From Burkholderiales bacterium (lineage in GTDB: Bacteria > Pseudomonadota > Gammaproteobacteria > Burkholderiales > JAEUOS01): a stretch of DNA of 64,000 nucleotides. The notes below the pieces were generated by a model. That model was not told the DNA's origin. It did no database searches and worked only from the letters and a program-made list of their open reading frames with translations. This document shows positions 51,308-59,755 of the stretch, one piece after another. The stretch is from assembly GCA_016790635.1 (NCBI GenBank), contig JAEUOR010000074.1, positions 232,321-296,320 of the forward strand. Reading direction: 5' to 3'. Numbering within the stretch: position 1 is the stretch's first letter; each line of letters opens with the position of its first letter. A program made the translations under genes and the position numbers.

Positions 51308-52902
51308 AGGTCGGCCCAGGCGGCAAGCGTCGTGTCCAGGTGCAGCGCCGCACCCTCCAGCGGCCCATCGATGAAGCGCGCCACGCCGCACTTGATGTGC
51401 AATGCGCACACCGCGTCACGGTCGGTGAATCGCACCTGCAAGGCCACGTCGGCATGCGCCGCGCGCTCCGGATCGAGTTGCACGCGCAGCGCGCGCACAA
51501 AACGCGGCGGCGGCGCGTTCATGACCTGAAAGCGGTTGGCGCGCCACGCGCTCGCGACCATCGGGTCGGGGCCGCCCTCCAGGGTGCGCGCTTCGGTCAG
51601 GCACACGCTGCGGGTATTGGCCGCCGGCGTCGCTTGCGCCAGGCCGCGCAGGGCGCGTGCCTTGAGCGAGCGCGCCGACGCATCGCCCTCATCGGCGCGC
51701 ATCAAGTAGGTGGCGAGCTGGATCGCCCACGACCACTCGCCTTGGTCGGCTGCCTCGACAGCCTGCGCGTACATCGCCTGCGCGCCGCCGAACCCGGCCA
51801 GCATGCGGCGCGCCTCCTCGTCCGGCGGCAGGGGATGCAGGCGCGCACAATCCATGTCGAACCAGCCGAGCACGCCGGTGTGGATGGCACGCACATGAAA
51901 CGCGGCTTCGCCATAGTGCGGCCGTACCCAGGGGCTCTCTGCCAGATGCTTCGGCAGGCGCACACGGGCGACGATCTCCTCCATCGGCAGGCCGGCGTTG
52001 ATGCCGCGCACGGTCTGGTCCCAGAGGAACTGGATGCTGTCACGGTAGTCGGCCAGTGCCTCGCGCACGCGCGCGCGGCCGCTGATGGGCGGACCGTGCG
52101 CACCGACCAGATGCTCGGGGTCCATGCCGCGAATGCGGTCAAGACCGTCGATCAAGCCCAGCGGGTCGCGGTAGGCCTCGCCGCGCAGGGTGTAGATGTT
52201 GAACAGCGCCGGCCACAGGTGGTTGTTGACCACCGCGTCGTGCTCCGGCAAATGGATGATCACGGTGTCGTCGGAGTCCGACGGCGCCGGGACGAAATGC
52301 ACCGTCGTCCCGGCGATGCGCACGGTGCATTCCTCGTGCACGATGTGATCGGGCGGGACATGACGCCGCGTGGTCGGCCGGTCGCGATGAAAAAAAGTGA
52401 GCCCGATGCCCTGGTTGGGCATCGCATCCGGGCCGTCGTCGGGCAGGTAATAGCTGAACTGCACGCGCGCGCGGCGCGTGTAGGCCGGCCCCACCTCGGT
52501 AGCGGTGTCGGTCATGATGCGCGCCATGCTCGCGTGGCCCCAGATTTCCAGAGGCTCCTTCTGGCGCGCCTGCCAGGACGGCGTGCCGTGCGCGTAGTGC
52601 GAGTGCGAGTACAGCACCGCGCGCACCGGCTTGGTCAGCGCGCCGGCGAAGGCGTCGATGTGCTCCTGGGCCTCCTCCAGCCCCTCGCCGGTGTCCACCA
52701 CCAGCATGCCCTCGGGCGCGTCGATCAGGATCGCGTTGGACATGCCGTGGCCGACGGCGGTCCAGATCGAGGGCCCGGACCGATACAAGCGCTTTTCCAG
52801 CCGGCGTGTTTGTTCGATCAGCGCGGCGTTGGCGATCTCGCCCTTCGGGCCGGTGGCGATGGCTTCACCCGCGTAAAGGGCCGCGCTGGAAATTGACGAC
52901 AT
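51190..52902 (-). CDS. Alkylsulfatase-type metallo-beta-lactamase fold protein
   Basis: The 570-residue protein is the size of Pseudomonas SdsA1-type linear alkylsulfatases. It has GMSNAILIDAPEGMLVVDTGEG, then LYSHSHYAHGTPSW, whose His100, His102 and His105 stand in HxHxxH form but with Ala104 in place of the usual Asp. Later NHLWPALFNIYTLRGEAYRDP, VGAHGPPISG and a dimerisation and sterol-carrier-like C-terminal region (AAFHVRAIHTGVLGWFDMD and DALCALHIKCGVAR-type VCALHIKCGVARFIDG) fit the family. The Asp loss affects a metal ligand, so activity may be altered. The 3' end overlaps the glycosyltransferase gene. Confidence 0.85.
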   Translation of the reverse strand: MSSISSAALYAGEAIATGPKGEIANAALIEQTRRLEKRLYRSGPSIWTAVGHGMSNAILIDAPEGMLVVDTGEGLEEAQEHIDAFAGALTKPVRAVLYSHSHYAHGTPSWQARQKEPLEIWGHASMARIMTDTATEVGPAYTRRARVQFSYYLPDDGPDAMPNQGIGLTFFHRDRPTTRRHVPPDHIVHEECTVRIAGTTVHFVPAPSDSDDTVIIHLPEHDAVVNNHLWPALFNIYTLRGEAYRDPLGLIDGLDRIRGMDPEHLVGAHGPPISGRARVREALADYRDSIQFLWDQTVRGINAGLPMEEIVARVRLPKHLAESPWVRPHYGEAAFHVRAIHTGVLGWFDMDCARLHPLPPDEEARRMLAGFGGAQAMYAQAVEAADQGEWSWAIQLATYLMRADEGDASARSLKARALRGLAQATPAANTRSVCLTEARTLEGGPDPMVASAWRANRFQVMNAPPPRFVRALRVQLDPERAAHADVALQVRFTDRDAVCALHIKCGVARFIDGPLEGAALHLDTTLAAWADLYTGRRSLAQAAADGDARAVPGVTEVAAFFEYFDHVRVA

Positions 52903-53019
52903 GAGATAGCTCCTGCGGGCTCGCTAGGTGCCGGGCGCTGCCGGACGGTCACGTGCATGTTAGAACAGGTCGAGCGGGACCTGCTGCGTCCGTGTGGCGC
53001 GGGCTGCGCGGCGCGGACC

Positions 53020-54162
53020 TCAGCCCCACACCCGCCGTGCCACCTCATTGATGAGATCGAGCTTCCTCCACTGCTCATCCATCGACAGCCGATTGCCCGA
53101 GATCCCGGACGCAAACCCGCATTGCGGGCTGAGCGCCAGCTGCTCCAGGTCAATGTAGCGCGCGGCGTCATCGATGCGATGCATCAGGTGATCGGCCGAC
53201 TCGAGCTCGCCCGACTTGGTCGTGACCAGTCCCAACACCACGGTGGCACCGCCGCGCGGCACGAAGCGCAGGGGCTCGAATCCGCCGGCGCGCTCGCTGT
53301 CGTACTCCAGCAGCAGGCGATCGAAGCGCAGTTCGTTGAACAGTACCTCCGCGATGCCGTCGTAGGCGCCTTCGCGGTGCCACATCGACGCACGGTTGCC
53401 GCGGCAGATGTGCAGGCCGAAACAGGCGCGCCCGGCGTGGGCGGCGATGACGGCGTTGGACGCCGCGATGGCACGGCGCAGGTTGGCCAGCGGGTCCTCG
53501 CCGCGGGCGGCGATGCGCGCCAGGGTGGAGGCATCGACGTAACCGGTGTAGCTGGGTTCGTCCAACTGCACGTAGGCGCAACCCGCGTCGATCAACTCGC
53601 CGACCATGCGCGACTGGATCGCCACCACATCGGCCAAAAAGGCGCCGCTGTCGGCATAGTGCGGCGCCGAACGCGCGATATCGCACATCTGCGCAACCCG
53701 GTCCGGGCCCATCAGCATCGCCTTGGCCGGGGCTTTTGTGATCGGCTGCAGGAAGCGGAATTCGCGCAACGGGAAGTTGTCGACGAGCCGCAGTCTTGCC
53801 GTTGCCGGCACCTTGAACGACTCGACCGCATCGCGGCCGCGCGACAACGGCGCCTCATCGACTTCGGCCAGGGAGGGGTTGCGCACAAAGCCCTGCCACG
53901 AGCCTTGCCACAGGTCCCAGCCAGCCACCTCCGAGAAACTCACTTGCCAATTGAGACGCCGGTACTCGCCGTCGGTGACGAATGCCAGACCGTGCGCCTC
54001 CTGCTCGCGCACCACCTGGCGGATCGCCGCATCCTGCGCGCGAGCCAATGCAGTGTCATCCAGGCGCCCGCGCCCGCGGTCCAGAAACGCCGCGACCAGA
54101 GAAGCCGGGCGCAAGAGGCTGCCGACCTGGTCGGTGCGGACGCGGGTGAGCGGATGAGTCAT
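53020..54162 (-). CDS. MetE-like cobalamin-independent methyltransferase (C-terminal domain type)
   Basis: The 380-residue protein is a single MetE-type TIM barrel. It starts RTDQVGSLLRPASLV, and has VTDGEYRRLNW, VQLDEPSY and GLVTTKSGELE. The zinc site residues fit: His251 and Cys253 in GLHICRGN, Glu286 in LLLEYDSE and Cys348 in LSPQCGF. It lacks the N-terminal half of MetE, so it resembles the shorter methyltransferases often linked to demethylation or methylthiol metabolism rather than main methionine synthesis. It has no adjacent partners except the MBL gene, 117 bases downstream on the same strand. Confidence 0.88.
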   Translation of the reverse strand: MTHPLTRVRTDQVGSLLRPASLVAAFLDRGRGRLDDTALARAQDAAIRQVVREQEAHGLAFVTDGEYRRLNWQVSFSEVAGWDLWQGSWQGFVRNPSLAEVDEAPLSRGRDAVESFKVPATARLRLVDNFPLREFRFLQPITKAPAKAMLMGPDRVAQMCDIARSAPHYADSGAFLADVVAIQSRMVGELIDAGCAYVQLDEPSYTGYVDASTLARIAARGEDPLANLRRAIAASNAVIAAHAGRACFGLHICRGNRASMWHREGAYDGIAEVLFNELRFDRLLLEYDSERAGGFEPLRFVPRGGATVVLGLVTTKSGELESADHLMHRIDDAARYIDLEQLALSPQCGFASGISGNRLSMDEQWRKLDLINEVARRVWG

Positions 54163-54236
54163 TGGAGCGCTTGCAGGGGAGGCGCGGAAGGTGCGATTTT
54201 GCGGCCAGTATCGCTGCGCCGCGGGGTGCGCAATGC

Positions 54237-54250
54237 TTGACGCCGGTCAA
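54237..54250 (+). promoter_or_regulatory. FNR/CRP-type palindrome before the gene at 54359
   Basis: TTGACGCCGGTCAA is a perfect dyad (TTGAC/GTCAA), extendable to GCTTGAC/GTCAAGC at 54235-54252. It resembles FNR/ANR/DNR-family sites. With the centre at 54243.5, a class II start would fall near 54285, and CATGAT at 54272-54277 is a possible -10 box. The only nearby plus-strand gene is at 54359; on the minus strand the MetE-like gene starts 75 bases away. Confidence 0.45.
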
Positions 54251-54358
54251 GCGCGCGGCCTGCGATGCGGTCATGATGTTACCGGCAGGACGTACCAGGC
54301 GGGCAGACCGGCGCTTGGCACTTCTCGCGTATGCTTTTTCGACTTGGAAGAGGGCAAG

Positions 54359-54658
54359 ATGACAGCCGAACAAGGCGCACCCGGCGCGAGCACCGGGCAC
54401 CTGGATCTGGGGCGGGTTCAACGGCTGGTGGCCGACCTGGAAACCGAACTCGCTCGTGCGAGCCCGGACGAACCGGGCGTCGCCGACCTGCGCGAGGAAG
54501 TCCTGACCCTCAAGAGCCTCATCGAGTCGCCGCGACCGCGTCATCACTGGGTGGCCGACGGCCTGCAGGCGGTGCGCGAGGCGGCGCAGGCGGTGCGCGG
54601 CGAGGTCGTGCGCGAAGGCGTCTACCTGACTGAAATCGGCCGCATCCTCGGGCTGTAG
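54359..54658 (+). CDS. Small hypothetical helical protein
   Basis: From ATG 54359 (AGAGGGC upstream) the protein has 99 residues: a disordered start (AEQGAPGASTGHL), helical RVQRLVADLETELARASPDEPGVADLREEVLTLKSLIESP and AVREAAQAVRGEVVREGVYLTEIGRILGL. It looks like a DUF4404-type or similar small coiled-coil protein, but the identification is weak. An FNR-like palindrome lies ~110 bases upstream. Confidence 0.65.
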   Translation: MTAEQGAPGASTGHLDLGRVQRLVADLETELARASPDEPGVADLREEVLTLKSLIESPRPRHHWVADGLQAVREAAQAVRGEVVREGVYLTEIGRILGL

Positions 54659-54665
54659 GGCCCGC

Positions 54666-54686
54666 CTCGCCCCGTGGCCGGGCGAG
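54666..54686. terminator. GC-rich hairpin between convergent genes
   Basis: CTCGCCC (54666-54672) and GGGCGAG (54680-54686) form a perfect 7-bp stem with a 7-base loop in the 37-base gap between the stops at 54658 and 54696. No U-tract follows. It is a possible bidirectional terminator. Confidence 0.4.
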
Positions 54687-54695
54687 CGCTATGGA

Positions 54696-55280
54696 TCAGG
54701 GGGAAATGTTGAATAACGCACACGTGGCCGGATCAACCCCACCCTTGAATGCCAACGCCCTGACCTCCAAATTGCCAGCCACGGAGAAGACTTTCGAAAA
54801 GCCTGCGCCCTGCAAGGCGTTTTCGAGCGACTTCTGTGTAAACCCCGTCTTGTGGGCAAAAAACTCCTGGCCACTGCGCTCGATTTCGACGCTGTAGCCG
54901 TACAAGACATCCAGAACCATAATCGGCCCGGCCGGTGACTCGTAAAGCACGTCATCGATATCCAGGTCCTGCTCGATGGTGGCCCGCATCACCGCATGGA
55001 TGTCCGGCACGCGGATGTCAGCGAATCCTCGATCCTTGAGAACATGCAGAAAGCCGGCCAGGACCTTGCGCACATCATGCCGGTAGTAGTGCTCCAGGTT
55101 GTGTGCACAATAAACCGCGTCGAACTGGCCGGCGTCCAGCGTCGTGAGCCGCCGCGCGTCACACACGATGTCGGGCGAACCCCGCGAGTCGATGTCGAGC
55201 AACAGATGCTCGAACTGCGCATACTCGGGAGGGAGCGCGATGGCCTTGCTGTTGCCTCCCACGTTCAGAACCTTCTTCAA
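54696..55280 (-). CDS. Class I SAM-dependent methyltransferase
   Basis: The 194-residue protein begins KKVLNVGGNSKAIALP (SAM motif I as NVGGN), followed by HLLLDIDSRGSPDIVCDARRL, with acidic residues at the ends of strands 2 and 3. The methyltransferase_11-type FDAVYCAHNLEHYYRHDVRKVLAGFLHVLKDRGFADIRVPD follows. The C-terminal part has HKTGFTQKSLENALQGAGFSKVF. Its G+C content is clearly lower than the flanks (53% over 54781-54840). The target is unknown; with the TylF-like gene next to it, it may modify a sugar or polysaccharide. Confidence 0.85.
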   Translation of the reverse strand: MKKVLNVGGNSKAIALPPEYAQFEHLLLDIDSRGSPDIVCDARRLTTLDAGQFDAVYCAHNLEHYYRHDVRKVLAGFLHVLKDRGFADIRVPDIHAVMRATIEQDLDIDDVLYESPAGPIMVLDVLYGYSVEIERSGQEFFAHKTGFTQKSLENALQGAGFSKVFSVAGNLEVRALAFKGGVDPATCALFNISP

Positions 55281-55357
55281 TTCCGCTCCTTTCCAGGCGC
55301 CTGAATCAATCTACTGCAACGCCTCACGATCGGGCTTCGAGTCGACTTTCCGCCATC

Positions 55358-56221
55358 CTAGCGCTTGACCACGAGCCCCTGCCCGGTGGGCAGAGGCATC
55401 ACACGATACTTGCGGGAGTCGAACCAGGGATCTTCGGCAAGTTTCTGTCCGCGATACACGCCGGCCCATTCGTAGTCGTCGAGGATGAGGATTCCGCCAG
55501 GAACCATGCGGTCAAACAAAACTTCCAGTGCCGCGATCTCGGCGGGCGCCTGATTCAGGTCGATGTGCAGGTAGGCGATGCGTTCCGGACAGCCGCTGGC
55601 GAAGACTTCGGGAATCAGGCCGCGCATGATCCTGACATTAGGGTACCCGGCAAACTTGGCGAGCACTCGCTCGTAGAGTCCCTGGCCATGTTCAGGCATC
55701 GGATGGTTCAGCATCGACGTGTCGTGTTCGAAGACGTCGTAGCCCCAGAAGGTCTTGGAAAATGCGGGGCCGCCGAGGAAATCGACCACGGTCTTGATGC
55801 CAACCCCGGTATAAGCGCCACACTCGACGAAATCACCTTCGAGCTGCGCGCAATGGTAGGCCGCGCACGCCAGAATATAGCGTCGCCAAACAATCGCCTG
55901 ATCAGACGAACTCTCCGCATTGGCCTGCCAGGCCGCGACGAAAGGAGCGTCATCAAGCATCGACAGATTGCGCGACCAGGTGAGAAGATTGTCGGAGAAA
56001 TGCCAACCGCTGTTGAGTGACTCGGTAAGGGTGCGTACGGACTGCGTCACACTTGATTGGTTCTGGGTGCCCCAGAACACGGGCAGGAAAAAGTTCGGGA
56101 CGCGATCGGCGTCGGGCTTGCTGCGCGCCGGCAGCGTCAGCACTGGTGCATCCGAGCGGGTCGACGCCGATGCGGATCGACTTCGACCACCCACAAGGTT
56201 GCGCAGCGTTCGCAGGAGCAT
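55358..56221 (-). CDS. TylF/MycF-type macrocin O-methyltransferase-like protein
   Basis: From ATG 56221 the protein has 287 residues. It has the TylF fold region: GDFVECGAYTGVGIKTVVDFLG (SAM motif I), FWGYDVFEHDTSMLNHPM, GLIPEVFASGCPERIAYLHIDLN with an Asp-rich strand, and VLFDRMVPGGILILDDYEW, where DD would bind Mg2+. It ends in PLPTGQGLVVKR. The family O-methylates sugars of natural products, though bacterial genomes use it in surface glycans. It shares the lower G+C of its neighbour, with 78 bases between, and the start is ~140 bases from the divergent DadA-like gene. Confidence 0.85.
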   Translation of the reverse strand: MLLRTLRNLVGGRSRSASASTRSDAPVLTLPARSKPDADRVPNFFLPVFWGTQNQSSVTQSVRTLTESLNSGWHFSDNLLTWSRNLSMLDDAPFVAAWQANAESSSDQAIVWRRYILACAAYHCAQLEGDFVECGAYTGVGIKTVVDFLGGPAFSKTFWGYDVFEHDTSMLNHPMPEHGQGLYERVLAKFAGYPNVRIMRGLIPEVFASGCPERIAYLHIDLNQAPAEIAALEVLFDRMVPGGILILDDYEWAGVYRGQKLAEDPWFDSRKYRVMPLPTGQGLVVKR

Positions 56222-56364
56222 GATGGATTCCGGTGGCGGCGGGGAAGAATCGCGGCTACTGGGGCCGCATGGGTATTGTGGCATCGCCCGCCACGAACCC
56301 CGAGTCGACTGCGCAGGTCGGTACGTTGCACCGGTAAAGCAGCCTAGCCGCATAGAATCGGCGC

Positions 56365-57600
56365 ATGCACATTGTCGTCGTGGGTACCGGCATCGTCGGC
56401 GTATCAGCCGGGGCCTGGCTGCTGCGCGACGGTCATCGCGTCACCTTCGTCGCACCCGACGCGCCCGGCGAGGCTTGCTCGTTTGGCAACGCGGGGTCGC
56501 TGTCGCCCTCGGCCTGCCTGCCGGTCGGCATGCCGGGCATGTGGAAGCAGGTCCCGGGCTGGTTGATGGATGCGGCCGGGCCGCTTACCATCCGCCCGGC
56601 GTACGCACCACGCGTCGCGGCGTGGTTGCTGCGCTTTCTCAAGCACTCCAGAGCGCACGAGGTCGAACGAATCGCGCGCGCCCTGCGTGGCCTGCTTGCG
56701 CCCATCTTCGATGCCTATGCGCCGCTGCTCGAACATGCCGGTGCGCAGGCACTGGTGCGCAGAAGCGGCTGCCTGTACGTCTACGCATCAAAGGAGTCCG
56801 CCGCGCGCTGGCGATGGGGCATGGACCTGCGTCGCAGCATGGGCGTGGACATGCGCGAGATCGGCCGCGAGGAACTGGAAGCGCTGGAGCCTGACTTGAA
56901 GGGACGCTTTCGCTTCGGCCTCCTCGCGCCTGAGAACGGTTCGACCCTCGACCCCGCGCAGCTGGTCAAGGCCTTGCATGCCCAGGCCATCACGGATGGA
57001 GCCGCCGATGTGCGCGCGCGCGCCGTCGGTTTCGAGCGACGCGGCGATGCCGTCGCCGCAGTGCGCTTGGCGGATGGCCGGACATTGGCGTGCGATGGCG
57101 TGGTCGTCGCAGCCGGCGCCTGGTCCAGAACCCTCGCGGCGCAACTCGGCGCGCGCGTTCCGCTGGAAACCCAGCGTGGCTATCACGTGACTGTGCAAAG
57201 CAGCAACCTCAAGCTCGCTCACACGGTGTTCGCCTCGGAATACAACCTGATGGTCAATCCCATGGCGATGGGCCTGCGCCTGGCCGGAAGTGTGGAATTC
57301 GCCGGCCTCGCGGCGCCACCCGACATGCGCCGCGCCGATGTGCTGCTCGCCAAGGGCCGCGAGATGTTCCCGCACCTGGATGCCTCGCGCACTTCGCAGT
57401 GGATGGGTCATCGGCCCTGCCTGCCCGACAGCCTGCCGGTGATCGGCCGCGCACCGCGCATCGCCAACGCATGGCTGGCTTTCGGCCATGGTCATATCGG
57501 CATGTGTGGCGGCGCGACCACCGGGCGCGAGATCGCGCACCTGGTGGCGGGACGCCAACCTCAGGTGGACCTGAGCCCGTTCAGCGCCGAGCGGTTTTAG
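56365..57600 (+). CDS. FAD-dependent D-amino acid dehydrogenase-like oxidoreductase (DadA type)
   Basis: The 411-residue protein begins MHIVVVGTGIVGVSAGAWLL (Rossmann motif), with CSFGNAGSLSPSACLPV typical of DadA, and VVVAAGAWSRTLAAQLGARVPLETQRGYHVT and the C-terminal SLPVIGRAPRIANAWLAFGHGHIGMCGGATTGREIAHL. DadA relatives oxidise D-amino acids or other secondary amines and feed electrons to the membrane. Its stop is followed after 2 bases by the hydantoinase-like gene, so the products of hydantoin hydrolysis (D-amino acids) may be the substrates. Confidence 0.9.
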   Translation: MHIVVVGTGIVGVSAGAWLLRDGHRVTFVAPDAPGEACSFGNAGSLSPSACLPVGMPGMWKQVPGWLMDAAGPLTIRPAYAPRVAAWLLRFLKHSRAHEVERIARALRGLLAPIFDAYAPLLEHAGAQALVRRSGCLYVYASKESAARWRWGMDLRRSMGVDMREIGREELEALEPDLKGRFRFGLLAPENGSTLDPAQLVKALHAQAITDGAADVRARAVGFERRGDAVAAVRLADGRTLACDGVVVAAGAWSRTLAAQLGARVPLETQRGYHVTVQSSNLKLAHTVFASEYNLMVNPMAMGLRLAGSVEFAGLAAPPDMRRADVLLAKGREMFPHLDASRTSQWMGHRPCLPDSLPVIGRAPRIANAWLAFGHGHIGMCGGATTGREIAHLVAGRQPQVDLSPFSAERF

Positions 57601-57602
57601 GC

Positions 57603-59633
57603 ATGGCAGGCGTCGCCCTGGTGACCACGCGCGGATTCGGCGACGTGCTGGAACTCGGCCGACAGAATCGCGTTGACTTGTACGCGGCGCACATCGGGCC
57701 CTCGCCCTGGGCTACGTTGATCCCGCCCGCGCGACGCTTCGAAATCGGCGGGCGCATGGACGCGCGCGGCACCGAGTGCGAAGCATTTGATGCGGAGGAA
57801 GTCACCCGCGTCGTTGCGTCCTTGCGCGCGCTGGACCCGCCGCCCGCGGCCATCGTCGTGTCCCTGCTGTTCGCACGCCGCAATCCAGCGCACGAAATTG
57901 CCTGTGCGCAGGCGATCGAGGCTGCACTGCCGGGTCTGTCGGTCCATTGTTCACATGCAAGCGGAGCAGGGACCACCGGCGGGGAGTTCGAAGCCGCTCG
58001 CGCGACGATGTCAGCCGCGGGCGTCGACCCGCCCGCCACAAGCATCAGCGATGATTCGGCGGGAGCGGACCCCTTCGACACCGAACTGGTCGCGATCGGC
58101 GACGCAATGCAGGCGCGCCTGGTCGACGCGGCCGTGTCCTCGGTGGTCCGCGAAGCGATGGACTGTGCTGCCGCGCTATTCCTGCCCGATGGTCGCCTTC
58201 TCGGGCAGGCCAACTCGCTGCCGCTGCTCCTGGGCAGCCTGGAGCCGGCTACCCGCGGCATCCTCGCCTGCTATCCCGCCGATGCGATGCAATCAGGCGA
58301 GGCCTATCTCTGCAACGACCCATGGCATGGCGGCACGCATCTGCCCGACTTCACGCTCGTCGCACCCGTGGTGGTCGATGGCCGCGTGCGCGCGCTGGTC
58401 GCGACCATGCTGCATCAGCAGGACGTGGGCGGCATCAGCCCCGGATCGCTGCCCACTGACGCGACCTCGATCCATCAGGAAGGCATGCGCCTGCCGCCCC
58501 TGAGGCTGTACCAGGGTGGCGCCGTCGACCCGGCGCTCTTGCGCATGCTGTGCACCAACAGCCGCTTGCCGGAGCAACTCGCCGGCGACCTCGCCGCGCA
58601 GTGGGCGGCGTTGCGGCTAGGCATGGAACGTTTGGCTGAAGTCATCGACAGGCTAGGCACAGGGTTCGAAGCCCGGGCGCAGGCGTCGTTGCAACGCGCC
58701 GAAGCGGCGACCCGAAGCGCGCTTGCCGCGGCACCCGACGGCGAAGTCACCTTCGAGGATGCTCTCGATGGTGACGGCGTCGATGACGCCCCGGTACGCG
58801 TCGTGGTGAAACTCGTCAAGCGCGGCGACGCGCTGACCATCGACCTGACCGGCTGTGCACCGCAAACCCGCGGACCGGTCAACGCCGCGCCTGGCGCGGT
58901 GTGGGCGGCCGTCAGCTACTTCGCACGCGCCCTGGCGCCCGCGGCGGCGAGCAACAACGGCTGCACGCAGCCGCTCACCCTGCTGACACGGCCCCACAGC
59001 ATCGTCGCACCGGCCTTTCCCGCGGCGTTGAACGCGCGCACCAACCTGGTCAAACTCCTGGCCAACGCACTCCTGGGCGCATGGGCGCAACTGCATCCGC
59101 AAGCCGCGCCGGCACCCAACGCCGGGGTCGCGGTGGTGCTCTCGCTGGCCGGGGTACGCGCGGACGGCAGCGCGTGGGCCTTCACCGAGATCATCGCGTC
59201 GGCCGCAGGTGGCGCGCCCTGGGGTGCGGGCGGCTCCGGCGTATCGACCGACGTGGGCAACGCGCGCAACACGCCGGCCGAGACCATCGAGGCGCAGGCC
59301 CCGCTGCGAGTACTGAAGGTGGCAATCCGCCGCGGCTCGGGCGGCGCGGGACAGAATCGCGGCGGCGATGGCGTAGTGCGCGCGTATCGGCTGCTCGAAG
59401 GAATAGCTTCGATCAGCTATCGCGGCGAGCGCCATCGCACGCAGGCACGCGGCGCCGCCGGCGGGCACCCCGGTGCGTCCGGCAGCGCGCGCATCGAGCG
59501 AATCGACGGCAGCATCGAGATGCTGCAGGCCAAGGCACGCACGCAGTGGCGAGCCGGCGAAGTCCTGGTGATCGAGACAGCCGGGGGCGGCGGCTGGGGT
59601 ACGCCCAAGCTGGCCGAAGGCTCGGCTGCCTGA
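57603..59633 (+). CDS. HyuA'-HyuB fusion (hydantoinase/oxoprolinase subunit B with HyuA fragment)
   Basis: From ATG 57603 the protein has 676 residues. Residues 3-~110 match the middle of the HyuA N-terminal domain (VTTRGFGDVLELGRQNRVDLY, IVVSLLFARRNPAHEIACAQAIEAALPGLSVHCSHASG). Residues ~155-670 are a full HyuB-like domain: AVSSVVREAMDCAAALFLPDGRLLGQANSLPLLLGSL, CNDPWHGGTHLPDFTLVAPVVVDG, SNNGCTQPLTLLTRP and WGAGGSGVSTDVGNARNTPAE. The HyuA parts before (nucleotide-binding IGxDxGGT region) and after are absent. HyuB's active-site residues look whole; the HyuA piece cannot be active alone. It starts 2 bases after the DadA-like gene. Confidence 0.85.
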   Translation: MAGVALVTTRGFGDVLELGRQNRVDLYAAHIGPSPWATLIPPARRFEIGGRMDARGTECEAFDAEEVTRVVASLRALDPPPAAIVVSLLFARRNPAHEIACAQAIEAALPGLSVHCSHASGAGTTGGEFEAARATMSAAGVDPPATSISDDSAGADPFDTELVAIGDAMQARLVDAAVSSVVREAMDCAAALFLPDGRLLGQANSLPLLLGSLEPATRGILACYPADAMQSGEAYLCNDPWHGGTHLPDFTLVAPVVVDGRVRALVATMLHQQDVGGISPGSLPTDATSIHQEGMRLPPLRLYQGGAVDPALLRMLCTNSRLPEQLAGDLAAQWAALRLGMERLAEVIDRLGTGFEARAQASLQRAEAATRSALAAAPDGEVTFEDALDGDGVDDAPVRVVVKLVKRGDALTIDLTGCAPQTRGPVNAAPGAVWAAVSYFARALAPAAASNNGCTQPLTLLTRPHSIVAPAFPAALNARTNLVKLLANALLGAWAQLHPQAAPAPNAGVAVVLSLAGVRADGSAWAFTEIIASAAGGAPWGAGGSGVSTDVGNARNTPAETIEAQAPLRVLKVAIRRGSGGAGQNRGGDGVVRAYRLLEGIASISYRGERHRTQARGAAGGHPGASGSARIERIDGSIEMLQAKARTQWRAGEVLVIETAGGGGWGTPKLAEGSAA

Positions 59634-59755
59634 GCCAGATGGTCGCAATCGATATCGATCAGTGGCTGGCGGAAGTTGGGCAAGGCGACCGGCCGGCCGG
59701 GTTGCTCTAGACTCCAGAGTCCCCGCGCCGCGTCCGGCGCCATGTCTCGCCCGCC

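Noticed and set aside
57090..57602. Upstream in-frame extension of the HyuA'-HyuB gene to 57090
   Set aside because: It lies inside the DadA-like gene in another frame and has no HyuA similarity; ATG 57603 fits the gene junction.
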